A DNA stretch of 64,000 nt from Sphingomonas sp. 37zxx (GCF_000786205.1 NZ_JROH01000011.1:61660-125659); one strand, 5' to 3'; shown: positions 1 to 8,400, counted from the first letter of the stretch. Made by a program: numbers and translations. The notes: a model not told the origin generated them from the letters alone.

Positions 1-2
1 AC

Positions 3-317
3 GCCAAGCGCAAGATCCGCGTTGCCAAGGGCAGCGGCGTGACCGTGCAGGACGTCAACAAGCTGCTGAAGATGCACCAGGAAATGGCCACCGCGATGAA
101 GCGCATCAAAAAGATGGGCGGCATCAAGGGCATGGCGGCGTTGCTGGGCAAGGGTGGTCCCGGTGGCGGCATGGGCGGCATCGGCAACGCGCTGGGCGGC
201 CCCGCAATGGGCGATTTCATGTCGAAGGCGGGCGGCGGGCTGCCCGGCTTGGGCGGGAGCGGTGACGGCACGATGAAGCTGCCACCAGGTTTCGAGAATC
301 TCATGAAGAAGAAGTGA
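3..317 (+). CDS. ffh: Signal recognition particle protein Ffh, C-terminal fragment
   Basis: Only the 3' end is in the window; the reading frame is open from base 3 and the 5' part lies outside. Ffh is the GTPase of the signal recognition particle, which binds signal peptides and 4.5S RNA and delivers ribosomes to FtsY at the inner membrane. What is visible is the M domain: a basic RIRVAKGSG segment, then VQDVNKLLKMHQ and a Met-rich helix MATAMKRIKKMGG, followed by a Gly/Met-rich tail ending FENLMKKK. The RI-x-R-I-A-x-GSG type segment belongs to the family's RNA-binding helix region. It is followed directly by rpsP, the usual alphaproteobacterial order. Confidence 0.93.
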   Translation, partial: AKRKIRVAKGSGVTVQDVNKLLKMHQEMATAMKRIKKMGGIKGMAALLGKGGPGGGMGGIGNALGGPAMGDFMSKAGGGLPGLGGSGDGTMKLPPGFENLMKKK

Positions 318-370
318 GTTAGCCGCCCGAGCCGTCCTGCGGCGGCAAAGGCACCAATATAACCAGAAGG

Positions 371-388
371 CCCCGGCGTTCGCCGGGG
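371..388. terminator. Hairpin between ffh and rpsP
   Basis: CCCCGGCG-TT-CGCCGGGG is a perfect 8-bp stem, followed by TGACGA. It could terminate or attenuate ffh transcription, but no U-tract follows. The core (CCCCG..TTCG..CGGGG then TGACG) recurs at 30359-30380, so it may instead be a dispersed repeat. Confidence 0.5.
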
Positions 389-413
389 TGACGAACACAA
401 GAAAGACGAAGTT

Positions 414-887
414 ATGGCAATCAGCATGCGCCTGTCGCGCGGTGGTTCGAAGAAGCGCCCTTATTACCGCATCGTGGTCGCCGATGCGCGCGCGCCGCGC
501 GACGGCAAGTTCATCGAGAAGATCGGCACGTATAATCCGTTGCTGGCCAAGGACGATGCCGAGCGGATCAAGCTCGACAATGAGCGCGCAGCCCATTGGC
601 TGAGCGTCGGCGCGCAGCCGACCGACCGCGTTGCCCGTTTCCTCGATGCAGCCGGCCTGCGTGAGCGTGCGGCGCGCAGCAACCCCAACAAGGGCAAGCC
701 CGGCGAAAAGGCGACCGAGCGCGCCGAGGAGCGTGCAGCCAAGGTCCAGGCAGCCGAAGACGCGCGCCGCGAGGCCGAGGAAGCAGCCAAAGCCAAGCCT
801 GCCGAGGAAGCCGCTCCCGCCGAGGACGCAGCGACCGAGGACGCGACCAACGAAGGCGAGAGCGCGGCCGCACCGGCCGAGGGCTGA
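414..887 (+). CDS. rpsP: 30S ribosomal protein S16 with long Ala/Glu-rich tail
   Basis: S16 is a small-subunit assembly protein that binds 16S rRNA. The first 80 or so residues are the conserved domain (start [20 protein letters not shown], then [21 protein letters not shown] and the [14 protein letters not shown] segment). From about residue 88 to 157 the protein continues as a low-complexity Ala/Glu/Lys/Pro tail, roughly doubling the length of the E. coli protein (82 residues). Extended S16 tails are known in alphaproteobacteria, so this is not a frameshift. It is the first gene of the rpsP-rimM-trmD-rplS group. The start ATG has an AAGACGAAG-type upstream sequence. Confidence 0.96.
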   Translation: MAISMRLSRGGSKKRPYYRIVVADARAPRDGKFIEKIGTYNPLLAKDDAERIKLDNERAAHWLSVGAQPTDRVARFLDAAGLRERAARSNPNKGKPGEKATERAEERAAKVQAAEDARREAEEAAKAKPAEEAAPAEDAATEDATNEGESAAAPAEG

Positions 888-896
888 ACCGATCTC

Positions 897-919
897 CCCC
901 TCCCGCATGGCGGGAGGGG
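897..919. repeat. Palindromic repeat after rpsP
   Basis: CCCCTCCCGC-ATG-GCGGGAGGGG, a perfect 10-bp stem, followed by GGTTAGGGGAGGG. It is similar in composition to the CCCTCTCC/GGAGAGGG repeat at 44218-44313. A second C-rich/G-rich block follows at 966-1000. It is probably a dispersed intergenic palindrome and may also act as a terminator. Confidence 0.5.
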
Positions 920-1008
920 TTAGGGGAGGGGCCGTCGGCCTCTAGCGAATGTCTATGTCAACCAATCCTCCCCCCACACCCCCTGCCAGCGGCGGGGGAG
1001 ACAAGCGT

Positions 1009-1485
1009 GTGACGCTTGCTGTCGTCACCGGCGCGCATGGCATCGGCGGCGAAGTGCGGCTGAAGGTCTTCGCCGAAGACTTGACGCCGCATAAAAGCTT
1101 TAACGACGGCGCGTTGACGGTGAAGGCGCTGCGAATCGTCCCTGCGGGTGCGATCGCGCGCTTCGCCGAGGTCGCCGATCGCAACGCCGCAGAGGCGATG
1201 CGCGGCACCGAATTGACCGTTCCGCGCTCGGCTTTGCCGCCGCTGGGCGAGGGCGAATATTATCATGTCGACCTGATCGGGCTGCCGGTGGTGAGCACCG
1301 ATGGCGAGGCAGTCGGCCGCGTCGTGGCGATCGACAATTTCGGTGCCGGCGACGTGATCGAGATCGAAAAGCCCACCGACGACCAGGGACGCGCCAAGCG
1401 TTTCATGGTGCCGATGCGACCCGAAGCGGTGCCCGAATGGGATGACGCGCGGATGCTGCTGGATAGCGCCTACGTCGAGGATTGA
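1009..1485 (+). CDS. rimM: Ribosome maturation factor RimM
   Basis: RimM binds S19 in the pre-30S head and helps 16S rRNA processing. The N-terminal RimM domain (VTLAVVTGAHGIGGEVRLKVF) is followed by a PRC-barrel-like domain (YYHVDLIGLPVVSTDGEAVGRV, then FGAGDVIEIEK and the terminal RFMVPMRPEAVPEWD). I place the start at GTG 1009 because GGGGGAG lies 8 bases upstream and because family homology begins exactly there. A longer frame begins at ATG 949, but it has no Shine-Dalgarno sequence and its extra 20 residues (NPPPTPPASGGG and flanks) are read through a C-rich/G-rich repeat. The 158-residue product is a normal family length. Confidence 0.92.
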   Translation: MTLAVVTGAHGIGGEVRLKVFAEDLTPHKSFNDGALTVKALRIVPAGAIARFAEVADRNAAEAMRGTELTVPRSALPPLGEGEYYHVDLIGLPVVSTDGEAVGRVVAIDNFGAGDVIEIEKPTDDQGRAKRFMVPMRPEAVPEWDDARMLLDSAYVED

Positions 1486-1494
1486 AGGGCGGGC

Positions 1495-2403
1495 TCAGCG
1501 CCGGATCGGCGTCCGCTCGTTCAGCAGGTTGCGGATCGTCGTCGCTGCGACGCCGGCCTGGCCCATCGCGTTGCTGATCTGATCGAGCCCGAGCACCACA
1601 TCGCCCGCCGCGAACAGCCCAGGGACGCTGGTGCGCATGTGGCTGTCGACCTTGAGGCTGCCGCTCTCGGCCGCCTCCGCGCCCGCCGCGATCGCGAGGT
1701 CCGAGCGGATCGTCGAGCCTAGCGCCGGATATACGCTGTCGAACGATAGTGGGCCGGTAGCGGTTTCGACGACGAAGCGCTCGCCTTCGATGCGATATTC
1801 GTCGCATGGGCCATCGACACGGGCGATGCCGGCTTCGTCGAGCTTGGCGAGGCAGGCGGCGTCGAGATCATGCTCGCTGTCGGGCGCGATCAGCGTGACG
1901 TCGGCGGTGTAGGCGCGCAGAAACAACGCTTCCTTCATGCCGTGGTCGCTGGTGCCGATGACGCCAACCCGCTTGTCGGTGACCTCGTAGCCGTCGCAGA
2001 CCGGGCAGTAGCGCAGCAGGCCGCGGAGCAATGCTTCGTCATGGAGCGTGTCGTCGAGGGTCTTGGGGCGCAGGTTCACCACGCCGGTCGCCAGCAACAC
2101 CGTGCGCGCCGGGAAGCTGTGGTTGGCGGTGCGGACGATGAAGTTCTCACCATCGGGCTCGATTGCGGAAACGACGCGATTCTCGCGCGATACGCCGAAG
2201 CTTTTGGCCTGTTCATGCATTAGTCGGACCAATTCGGGGCCTTCGATGCCGCCGGGATAGCCGGCGTGATTGTGCGTGCGCGGAATCATGGCAGCGCGGC
2301 TGTCACCACTGTCGAACAGGCGTATCGATAGGTGATAGCGCGCGAGATAGATCGCCGCAGTGAGGCCGGCCGGTCCGCCGCCGATGATGATGCAGTCGTC
2401 CAT
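1495..2403 (-). CDS. Thioredoxin-reductase-like FAD/NAD(P)-dependent oxidoreductase
   Basis: A 302-residue flavoprotein of the TrxB fold. The FAD-binding motif IIGGGPAGL is at residues 6-14, the redox pair C133-P-V-C136 sits in the usual TrxB position, a second nucleotide-binding segment GVIGTSDHG lies near residue 147, and the C-terminal FAD motif is VPGLFAAGDVV. The second dinucleotide motif is not the classical GxGxxA, so NAD(P)H specificity is unclear, and the natural disulfide partner is unknown. It lies on the opposite strand between rimM and trmD and so breaks the usual translation operon. It could be a true TrxB or a paralogue acting on another disulfide protein. Confidence 0.85.
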   Translation of the reverse strand: MDDCIIIGGGPAGLTAAIYLARYHLSIRLFDSGDSRAAMIPRTHNHAGYPGGIEGPELVRLMHEQAKSFGVSRENRVVSAIEPDGENFIVRTANHSFPARTVLLATGVVNLRPKTLDDTLHDEALLRGLLRYCPVCDGYEVTDKRVGVIGTSDHGMKEALFLRAYTADVTLIAPDSEHDLDAACLAKLDEAGIARVDGPCDEYRIEGERFVVETATGPLSFDSVYPALGSTIRSDLAIAAGAEAAESGSLKVDSHMRTSVPGLFAAGDVVLGLDQISNAMGQAGVAATTIRNLLNERTPIRR

Positions 2404-2498
2404 GTCACTCCATTTCGGATGCGGTCTGCATATCGGGACCGATACTCGCTGCTAGTCTTTGCAACGGCTCGGATGACACGACATGAAGGGGGGCGCGG

Positions 2499-2771
2499 GT
2501 GAGCTATTGTCGTTGGCTGGAGGGTGATCTGCATGCCTATAGCGCGCAGGATAGTTTTCATGTCCATGTGTCGTGCTGGGCCGCGACCCGGCACGGTTTG
2601 AAAGAGGTTTATGACGAACCATCCGCGCAAGCCCTGATGGCACGTATGCTGTGGTTGGGTGCCAAAGGCTGCGCCTATCCCTGGGACGCATTGCGGCACA
2701 TCAAAGAAGATGTGATAGCCGAGGTCGAGCAGTCTGAAAGGCTGGCCGATGGTCGGCTGGTCGGCAGTTGA
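2499..2771 (+). CDS. Small conserved-type hypothetical protein (MSYCRW start)
   Basis: A 90-residue protein of unknown function starting at GTG, with AGGGGGG about 10 bases upstream. The N-terminus MSYCRWLEGDLHAY resembles a widespread class of small uncharacterised proteins that begin MSYCRW/F; I know no function for them. The C-terminal third is helical and acidic (HIKEDVIAEVEQSERLADGR). It has no signal peptide or membrane segment. It is followed after 25 bp by the unknown domain fused to TrmD on the same strand, so the two probably form a transcription unit. Base composition looks less GC-rich than rpsP or rplS. Confidence 0.6.
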   Translation: MSYCRWLEGDLHAYSAQDSFHVHVSCWAATRHGLKEVYDEPSAQALMARMLWLGAKGCAYPWDALRHIKEDVIAEVEQSERLADGRLVGS

Positions 2772-2796
2772 CTGATAGGCAACGAAAAGTGAGCTG

Positions 2797-4284
2797 GTGC
2801 AGCACCGATACGCAGGCGATATTGGCGACTACCTGAAACTCGCCATTCTCCGCAAAGTTTCAAAGATCGCCGATGTAGCAGTGCTATGGTGGCTGCATCC
2901 CGACGAAGACCATAATGGCGATGGCGGCCATGTCAGCTATTTGCGTGCGCCCGAAAAGTGGCGATCGATCGACCCGGAACTGTTCGATGCGCTCGATCTG
3001 CTGATGCAGCAGAAGGTGCGATCGGTGGCGGGGTTGGAGCATGCGCTGCTGCCGGGAGCATTCACGTTCGATCGAAACGAGGTGCCGACGGGCACCGCCA
3101 AGCGGCGCGAACGGCGAGCCGAGTGGTTTCGGCAACAATCGGCAAGCGTGGGCAGCGCGGGCATCGTCTTTGTCGACCCGGACAACGGAATCGATCTTCG
3201 GCCCGACGCGGACCATCGCGCATCGGCCAAGCATGTTACGGTCAAAGAGTTGTTGACGCTGGCCCGCAACGGGGCTTGCGTCATCGCCTACCACCATCAG
3301 ACGCGGCGCGCGGGTGGGCATGCAGCCGAAATTGCGTGGATCGCCGAGGAGTTGCTGGCGCGCGGTGCCAAAAGCGTTTCGGCCATCCGTGCCCGGCCTT
3401 ATTCGCCGCGCGTATTCATCTTGATCAATGCAGATGAAGGGATCGTGGAGGCCGCCAAGGCGCTGGCCGACCAGCATGCTGGGGTATTCGAATGGCATTC
3501 GGACTGGACCGCGCCGACGGCAAGTGACGAGGTGGCGGTTGTCGTGGACGCTAAAGGCTGGGATGCCACGGTTCTCACCCTTTACCCCGAGATGTTTCCC
3601 GGGCCTCTGGGTGCGTCGATCGCCGGGCGGGCGCTGCGCGAGGGGCGGTGGGGGCTTGAGGCGGTGCAGATCCGCGACTTTGCCACCGACAAGCATCGCT
3701 CGGTCGACGATACCCCGGCGGGGGGCGGGGCGGGGATGGTGATGCGCGCCGATGTGATCGCCGCCGCGCTCGACAGTGTCGGGGGCGGGAGGCCGGTGCT
3801 GGCGATGACGCCGCGTGGTGCGCCGTTGACCCAGGCGCGGGTGCGCGCGCTGGCGGCGGGGCCGGGGGTGACGATCCTGTGCGGGCGGTTCGAGGGGATC
3901 GACGAACGGTTGTTCACAGCGCGCGAGATCGAGCAGGTTTCGATCGGCGATTACATCCTGTCGGGGGGCGAGATGGCGGCGCTGACTCTGCTCGATGCTT
4001 GCATTCGGCTGCTTCCCGGCGTAATGGGCGCGGCTTCAAGCGGGGATGACGAGAGCTTCGAAACCGGGCTGCTCGAATATCCGCAATATACCCGACCGGT
4101 AGAATGGGAGGGCCGCACGATCCCCGAAGTGCTGCGATCGGGGGATCATGCGCGGATCGCGGCCTGGCGAAAGCACCAGGCCGAGGTTGATACACGGTCA
4201 CGGAGGCCGGATCTGTGGGAGCGTCATGAGGACGCTCGGGTCCAGTCTCCCTCTGGCGCGCGGCGACAGAACAGGAACGAATGA
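2797..4284 (+). CDS. trmD: Unknown DPDNG domain fused in frame to tRNA (guanine-N1)-methyltransferase TrmD
   Basis: A single 495-residue frame. Residues from about 250 to the end are TrmD, which makes m1G37 in tRNAs with G36G37 from S-adenosylmethionine: [43 protein letters not shown] and the trefoil-knot loop [17 protein letters not shown] are all intact. Residues 1-245 are a separate domain ([33 protein letters not shown], then D127-P-D-N-G131) whose layout faintly recalls RlmJ-type methyltransferases, but the glycine-rich SAM loop is not recognisable. TrmD alone would start at an internal GTG, 3544, which has GAGGTGG 8 bases upstream and gives a normal 246-residue enzyme. The gene is therefore either a true fusion or two overlapping products. 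It is 1 bp from rplS. Confidence 0.88.
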   Translation: MQHRYAGDIGDYLKLAILRKVSKIADVAVLWWLHPDEDHNGDGGHVSYLRAPEKWRSIDPELFDALDLLMQQKVRSVAGLEHALLPGAFTFDRNEVPTGTAKRRERRAEWFRQQSASVGSAGIVFVDPDNGIDLRPDADHRASAKHVTVKELLTLARNGACVIAYHHQTRRAGGHAAEIAWIAEELLARGAKSVSAIRARPYSPRVFILINADEGIVEAAKALADQHAGVFEWHSDWTAPTASDEVAVVVDAKGWDATVLTLYPEMFPGPLGASIAGRALREGRWGLEAVQIRDFATDKHRSVDDTPAGGGAGMVMRADVIAAALDSVGGGRPVLAMTPRGAPLTQARVRALAAGPGVTILCGRFEGIDERLFTAREIEQVSIGDYILSGGEMAALTLLDACIRLLPGVMGAASSGDDESFETGLLEYPQYTRPVEWEGRTIPEVLRSGDHARIAAWRKHQAEVDTRSRRPDLWERHEDARVQSPSGARRQNRNE

Positions 4285-4285
4285 A

Positions 4286-4675
4286 ATGAACCTCATCCAG
4301 CAGATCGAGGCCGAACAGATCGCGAAGTTCGCGGCGGCCAAGACCATCCCCGAGTTTCGCGCGGGCGACACCCTCAAGGTCGGCGTGAAGGTCGTCGAGG
4401 GCGAGCGCACCCGTACCCAGAATTACGAAGGCGTGTGCATCGCGCGTTCGAACAAGGGCATGGGCAGCAACTTCACCGTGCGCAAAATGAGCTTTGGCGA
4501 AGGCGTCGAGCGCGTCTTCCCGCTCTATTCGCCGAACATCGAATCGATCGAAGTCGTGCGTCGCGGTGTCGTGCGGCGTGCCAAGCTGTATTATCTGCGC
4601 GGTCGCACCGGCAAGTCGGCGCGTATCGCCGAGCGCCGCGACCCGCGTCCGGCCAAGACCACCGCCGCCGAGTAA
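4286..4675 (+). CDS. rplS: 50S ribosomal protein L19
   Basis: L19 lies at the 30S-50S interface. The 129-residue product has the complete family signature: [12 protein letters not shown] start, [53 protein letters not shown] and [25 protein letters not shown]. The ATG at 4286 follows the trmD stop by one base and has an AGGAACG ribosome-binding site, so the two genes are probably translationally coupled. It is the last gene of the cluster; a strong terminator follows. Confidence 0.97.
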   Translation: MNLIQQIEAEQIAKFAAAKTIPEFRAGDTLKVGVKVVEGERTRTQNYEGVCIARSNKGMGSNFTVRKMSFGEGVERVFPLYSPNIESIEVVRRGVVRRAKLYYLRGRTGKSARIAERRDPRPAKTTAAE

Positions 4676-4699
4676 TCGGTGCGGGTTTGACGGTTGCCC

Positions 4700-4734
4700 A
4701 AGGGCGCGGTGGCTTTGGCTGCCGCGCCCTTTTG
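4700..4734 (+). terminator. Rho-independent terminator after rplS
   Basis: AAGGGCGCGG, a 12-base loop, CCGCGCCCTT, then TTGC. The 10-bp stem and short T-run sit 25 bp after the rplS stop and end the translation cluster. Confidence 0.8.
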
Positions 4735-4839
4735 CGTTGCCCGGCGCGCTGGTTTTGTCGCGGGAGCGGGATCGTGCGCGGCGGGCGGTCGTTACGTGGG
4801 TGAACGATCCGATGCGGATCGCGGGATAGCGGGGACCAG

Positions 4840-5868
4840 ATGGGCAGTTCGGATCAGGCGCGCGTGGTACGCAACACGTTGATCGTGCTGCTGCTGGTCG
4901 GCACCGCGATATTGCTGACCCAATTGTCGTTCGTATTCCTGCTGATCTTTGCGGCGATCCTGCTGGCGACGCTCATCCGATCGGCGGCCTTGCCGTTCCT
5001 GCGGATGGGGCTGCCCGATACGCCGGCGACATTGCTGGGGCTGGCGGCGATCATCGCCTTGCTATGGCTCGCCGGGTCGCTGTTCGGCGCGCAATTGGGC
5101 GAGCAGTTCACGATCGTTGGCAGCCAGTTGCCCGACGCCATCGCCCGCGCGCAGCAATGGGCGGCACGCATTCCCCTGGCGCGTTCGATGCTGTCGAACA
5201 CGCCCGATATTCAGAATGTCGCGGGGCGGGTGCTGACCTTTGCCTTTGGCGCGGTTGGCGCGGTGACCAATTTGGTGCTGGTGGTGATCGCGGCGATCTA
5301 TCTGGCGCTACAGCCCAAGCTGTATGCCGATGGCGTGGCTTTGCTGTTTCCCAAAGACGAGGGGCCGCGCGTGTCGGAGGCACTGCGCGCCAGCGGCCTG
5401 GCGATGCGGAAATATCTGCTGGCGCAGTTTTTCACGATGGCGGTGGTGGGGATTTTGGTGGGGGTCGGGCTGACCTTTGTCGGCGTTCCTTCAGCCGCAG
5501 CGCTGGGCGTGATCGTCGGCCTCGCTAATTTCGTGCCGCTGGTGGGACCATTTGTCGGCGCGGTGCCGGGCGTGCTGCTGGCGTTCGCGCAAGGGCCGGA
5601 GACCGGGCTGATGGCGACCGCCGTGTATATGATCGCGCAGCAATTGGAGGGGAATTTGCTCACCCCATTGGTGCAGCGTTTCGCGGTGTCGATCCCGCCC
5701 GCGCTGCTGTTGTTCGCGCTGGCGGGGCTGGGGTCGCTGTTCGGGGTGCTCGGGGTGATCGTGTCGGCACCGCTGGCGGTGGTGCTGTATACGCTGGTGA
5801 CGATGCTGTGGACACGCGACGCGCTGGGGCATGATGTGAGGGTGCCGGGGATCGATCGCGAGGCGTGA
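4840..5868 (+). CDS. AI-2E family transporter (PerM/TqsA-like membrane protein)
   Basis: A 342-residue polytopic inner-membrane protein. The N-terminal hydrophobic segments (about residues 12-40 and 58-78), a soluble stretch near residues 85-130 and about five C-terminal segments, including LGVIVGLANFVPLVGPFVG and the EGNLLTPLVQRFAVSIPPALLL signature, match the UPF0118/AI-2E exporter family. Members have been linked to autoinducer-2 export or Na+/H+ antiport, so the substrate here cannot be assigned. It is a stand-alone gene between the rplS terminator and the peptidase gene. Confidence 0.85.
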   Translation: MGSSDQARVVRNTLIVLLLVGTAILLTQLSFVFLLIFAAILLATLIRSAALPFLRMGLPDTPATLLGLAAIIALLWLAGSLFGAQLGEQFTIVGSQLPDAIARAQQWAARIPLARSMLSNTPDIQNVAGRVLTFAFGAVGAVTNLVLVVIAAIYLALQPKLYADGVALLFPKDEGPRVSEALRASGLAMRKYLLAQFFTMAVVGILVGVGLTFVGVPSAAALGVIVGLANFVPLVGPFVGAVPGVLLAFAQGPETGLMATAVYMIAQQLEGNLLTPLVQRFAVSIPPALLLFALAGLGSLFGVLGVIVSAPLAVVLYTLVTMLWTRDALGHDVRVPGIDREA

Positions 5869-5949
5869 GGCTTTACGCGGCGGCCCCGGCTCGCAATAAC
5901 GGTGACCGGTCCCGCGATCGTCGGGCAGCTTCACCGGAGAGTTCGAGGA

Positions 5950-8214
5950 ATGCGTAGATGGTTGGTTGGGATTGCGCTTGCGTCGGTGAGCGGTCTGGCG
6001 ATGGCGGCTGATCCGGTGGCGGCCCAGGCACAGGTGGCCACGCAAGTGGCGAAGCAGGACGGCGGCGCGCTGACGATCGACCGGGTATTTTCCAGCCCCG
6101 ATTTGAACGGTCGGAGCGCCCGTGCGGTGAAATTGTCGCCCGATGGCAAGCTGCTGACGCTGCTGCGCGCGCGCGCCGACGAGCCTAATCGTTTCGATTT
6201 GTGGGCGCTCGACACCGCGACCAATCAATGGCGGATGCTGGTCGATTCAAAGCAGGTCGGCAGCGGTGCCGAATTGTCCGAGGCCGAAAAGATGCAGCGC
6301 GAGCGCGCGCGGATCGGCGGATCGACGGGGATCGTCGCCTATGACTGGGCACCCGATGGCAAGTCGATCCTGGTGCCGCTCGACGGCGATTTATATCTGG
6401 CGACGCTGGATGGCGAAGTGCGGCGGCTGACAAAGACCGAGGGCGGCGAACTCAACCCGGTGGTGAGCCCGGCGGGGGGCTATGTGTCGTTCGTACGCGA
6501 CCAGAATCTGTGGGTGCAGCCGCTGGGCGGCGGCGAGGCGCGGCAAGTGACCAAGGATGGCGCGGGCACTATCCATTGGGGCGAGGCCGAGTTCGTCGCG
6601 CAGGAGGAGATGGACCGATTCACCGGCTATTGGTGGTCGCCGGGCGACCGGCTGGTCGCGGTCGAGCGGTTCGACGAAGCGCCGGTGGGTATCGTCAGCC
6701 GCGCGGCGATCGGGGCCGAGGGCACGACGGTGTACGACCAGCGCTATCCCAAGGCGGGCACCGACAATGTCGCGGTCGATCTGTATGTGATGCGGCCCGA
6801 CGGGTCGGGGCAGGTGAAGGTCGATCTGGGGCCGGAGCGTGACATTTATCTGGCGCGGGTGAACTGGTTGCCCGACGGATCGGCATTGCTGGTGCAGCGC
6901 CAGAGCCGCGACCAGAAGACGCTCGATATGCTTCGCGTCGATCCGGTGACTGGCAAGTCGCGGGTGCTGTTCACCGAACGATCGGGCGAGCGAAGCTGGG
7001 TGAACCTGTCGAACGGGCTTCGCGCACTGAACGACGGCAGCCTGATCTGGTGGTCGGAGCGCGACGGGCATGGGCATTTGTACCGCTTTCGCGACGGCAA
7101 ATGGACGCAGCTTACCAAGGGTGATTGGGAAGTCGCCGATGTGGTCGGCATCGACCAGGCCAAGGGGCGGATCACGTTCCTGGGCAATAAGGACGGCGTG
7201 CTCGAGCGGCACCTCTACACCGTCGACATCGCCAAGCCGGGCGCGGTGACGCGGCTGACCGAGGCGGGGTGGTGGCATGGCGCGAGCATGGATTCGAGCG
7301 GCACCCGGCTGATCATCACCCGGTCGAACATCAACCAGCCGGCGCAGAGCTATCTGGCGGACGCGGCCGGCAAGCGCCTGTCGTGGATCAACGAAAACCG
7401 CGTCGAGGGTGATCATCCCTATGCGCCGTATCTCGCCAGCCACCGCGAACGCAGCTTCGGGACGTTCAAGGGGCCGGACGGCACGACGCTGCACTATGAA
7501 ATGATCACCCCGCCGATCGAGCCGGGCAAGCAATACCCGGTGTTCTTCCAGCATTATGGCGGGCCGCATTCGCAGAATGTCACCCGCGCCTGGGGCGGGG
7601 CGTTGCAGCAGATGATCGTCGATCGCGGCTGGATCTGGTTCCAGATCGACAATCGCGGTGCCGCCAATCGCGGCAAGGCGTTCGAGGATCATCTGTACCA
7701 CGCAATGGGCAGCGTCGAGGTTGCCGACCAGGTGGCGGGAGCCAACTGGCTGAAGCAGCAGCCGTTCGTCGCGCCCGACAAGATCGCGATCAATGGCTGG
7801 TCCTATGGCGGATATATGACGCTCAAGATGCTCGAGGCGGCACCGGGCGTGTTCGCGGCGGGCGTCTCTGGCGCGCCGGTGAGCAAGTGGGAATTGTACG
7901 ATACCCATTATACCGAACGCTATATGGGCGATCCGCGCATCGTGCCCGAAGCCTATAAGACATCGAACACCGTCGAGGATGCGGCCAAGATCGCCGATCC
8001 GCTGCTGCTGATCCACGGCATGGCCGACGATAATGTCGTGCTGGAGCATTCGACGGTGATGATGGCCAAGCTGCAGCAGAATGCCCGACCGTTTGAAGTG
8101 ATGCTGTACCCCGGCCAGACCCACCGCGTTGGCGGGCAGGGGATCAGCCAGCATTTGTGGGGGACGATCTTCGACTTTCTCGACCGCGAGGTGCTGGACA
8201 AGCCCCAACGATAG
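5950..8214 (+). CDS. Secreted S9 family dipeptidyl peptidase (DPP IV type)
   Basis: A 754-residue serine exopeptidase. The start ATG 5950 follows GAGG and begins a signal peptide (MRRWLVGIALASVSGLAMA, cleavage likely after AMA), so it acts in the periplasm or outside. Residues of about 45-480 are the eight-bladed beta-propeller typical of S9B, including the EEMDRFTGYWWSPG segment with the substrate-binding double Glu. The C-terminal alpha/beta-hydrolase domain carries Ser618 in GWSYGGY, an Asp at 693/694 in HGMADDN and His725 in GQTHRVGG. DPP IV enzymes release X-Pro or X-Ala dipeptides, which suits a scavenging role. An upstream in-frame start at 5902 would mask the signal peptide and is less likely. 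Confidence 0.93.
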   Translation: MRRWLVGIALASVSGLAMAADPVAAQAQVATQVAKQDGGALTIDRVFSSPDLNGRSARAVKLSPDGKLLTLLRARADEPNRFDLWALDTATNQWRMLVDSKQVGSGAELSEAEKMQRERARIGGSTGIVAYDWAPDGKSILVPLDGDLYLATLDGEVRRLTKTEGGELNPVVSPAGGYVSFVRDQNLWVQPLGGGEARQVTKDGAGTIHWGEAEFVAQEEMDRFTGYWWSPGDRLVAVERFDEAPVGIVSRAAIGAEGTTVYDQRYPKAGTDNVAVDLYVMRPDGSGQVKVDLGPERDIYLARVNWLPDGSALLVQRQSRDQKTLDMLRVDPVTGKSRVLFTERSGERSWVNLSNGLRALNDGSLIWWSERDGHGHLYRFRDGKWTQLTKGDWEVADVVGIDQAKGRITFLGNKDGVLERHLYTVDIAKPGAVTRLTEAGWWHGASMDSSGTRLIITRSNINQPAQSYLADAAGKRLSWINENRVEGDHPYAPYLASHRERSFGTFKGPDGTTLHYEMITPPIEPGKQYPVFFQHYGGPHSQNVTRAWGGALQQMIVDRGWIWFQIDNRGAANRGKAFEDHLYHAMGSVEVADQVAGANWLKQQPFVAPDKIAINGWSYGGYMTLKMLEAAPGVFAAGVSGAPVSKWELYDTHYTERYMGDPRIVPEAYKTSNTVEDAAKIADPLLLIHGMADDNVVLEHSTVMMAKLQQNARPFEVMLYPGQTHRVGGQGISQHLWGTIFDFLDREVLDKPQR

Positions 8215-8231
8215 TTACGTTTGGGCCTGCC

Positions 8232-8308
8232 CTAGTGGTCCGATTCTGACATTTGCTACCCCCTTCGGCTCAGTCAGGAGCAAATGTCAGAATCTCCAGG
8301 ACCACTAG
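8232..8308. repeat. CTAG-ended palindromic element A
   Basis: A 77-bp imperfect palindrome. The left arm begins CTAGTGGTCC and contains TTCTGACATTTGC; the right arm contains GCAAATGTCAGAA and ends GGACCACTAG. It shares its ends and its TGACATT(T/C)GC core with the element at 8322-8400. It has no coding capacity and looks like a REP- or MITE-type repeat. Confidence 0.75.
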
Positions 8309-8321
8309 CAATTATGTGATT

Positions 8322-8400
8322 CTAGTGGATTTTATGATTTTGACATTCGCAGCGAGAGTGTGCCGCAGGCGGGATGCGAATGTCAAAATCAATCCACTAG
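8322..8400. repeat. CTAG-ended palindromic element B
   Basis: A 79-bp imperfect palindrome. The left arm is CTAGTGGATT then TTTTGACATTCGC; the right arm is GCGAATGTCAAAA then AATCCACTAG. It starts 13 bp after element A and has the same architecture with compensating base differences in the two arms, which indicates that the folded hairpin is what is conserved. Confidence 0.75.

Noticed and set aside
4148..4285. An N-terminally extended L19 starting at 4148
   Set aside because: The extra 46 residues lie inside trmD in another frame; the ATG at 4286 has a ribosome-binding site and matches L19.
6391..8208. A 605-codon open frame on the reverse strand inside the dipeptidyl peptidase gene
   Set aside because: It is a shadow of a GC-rich gene with strong third-position bias; its composition (many His, Arg, Pro, Gln) and lack of motifs show that it is not a gene.
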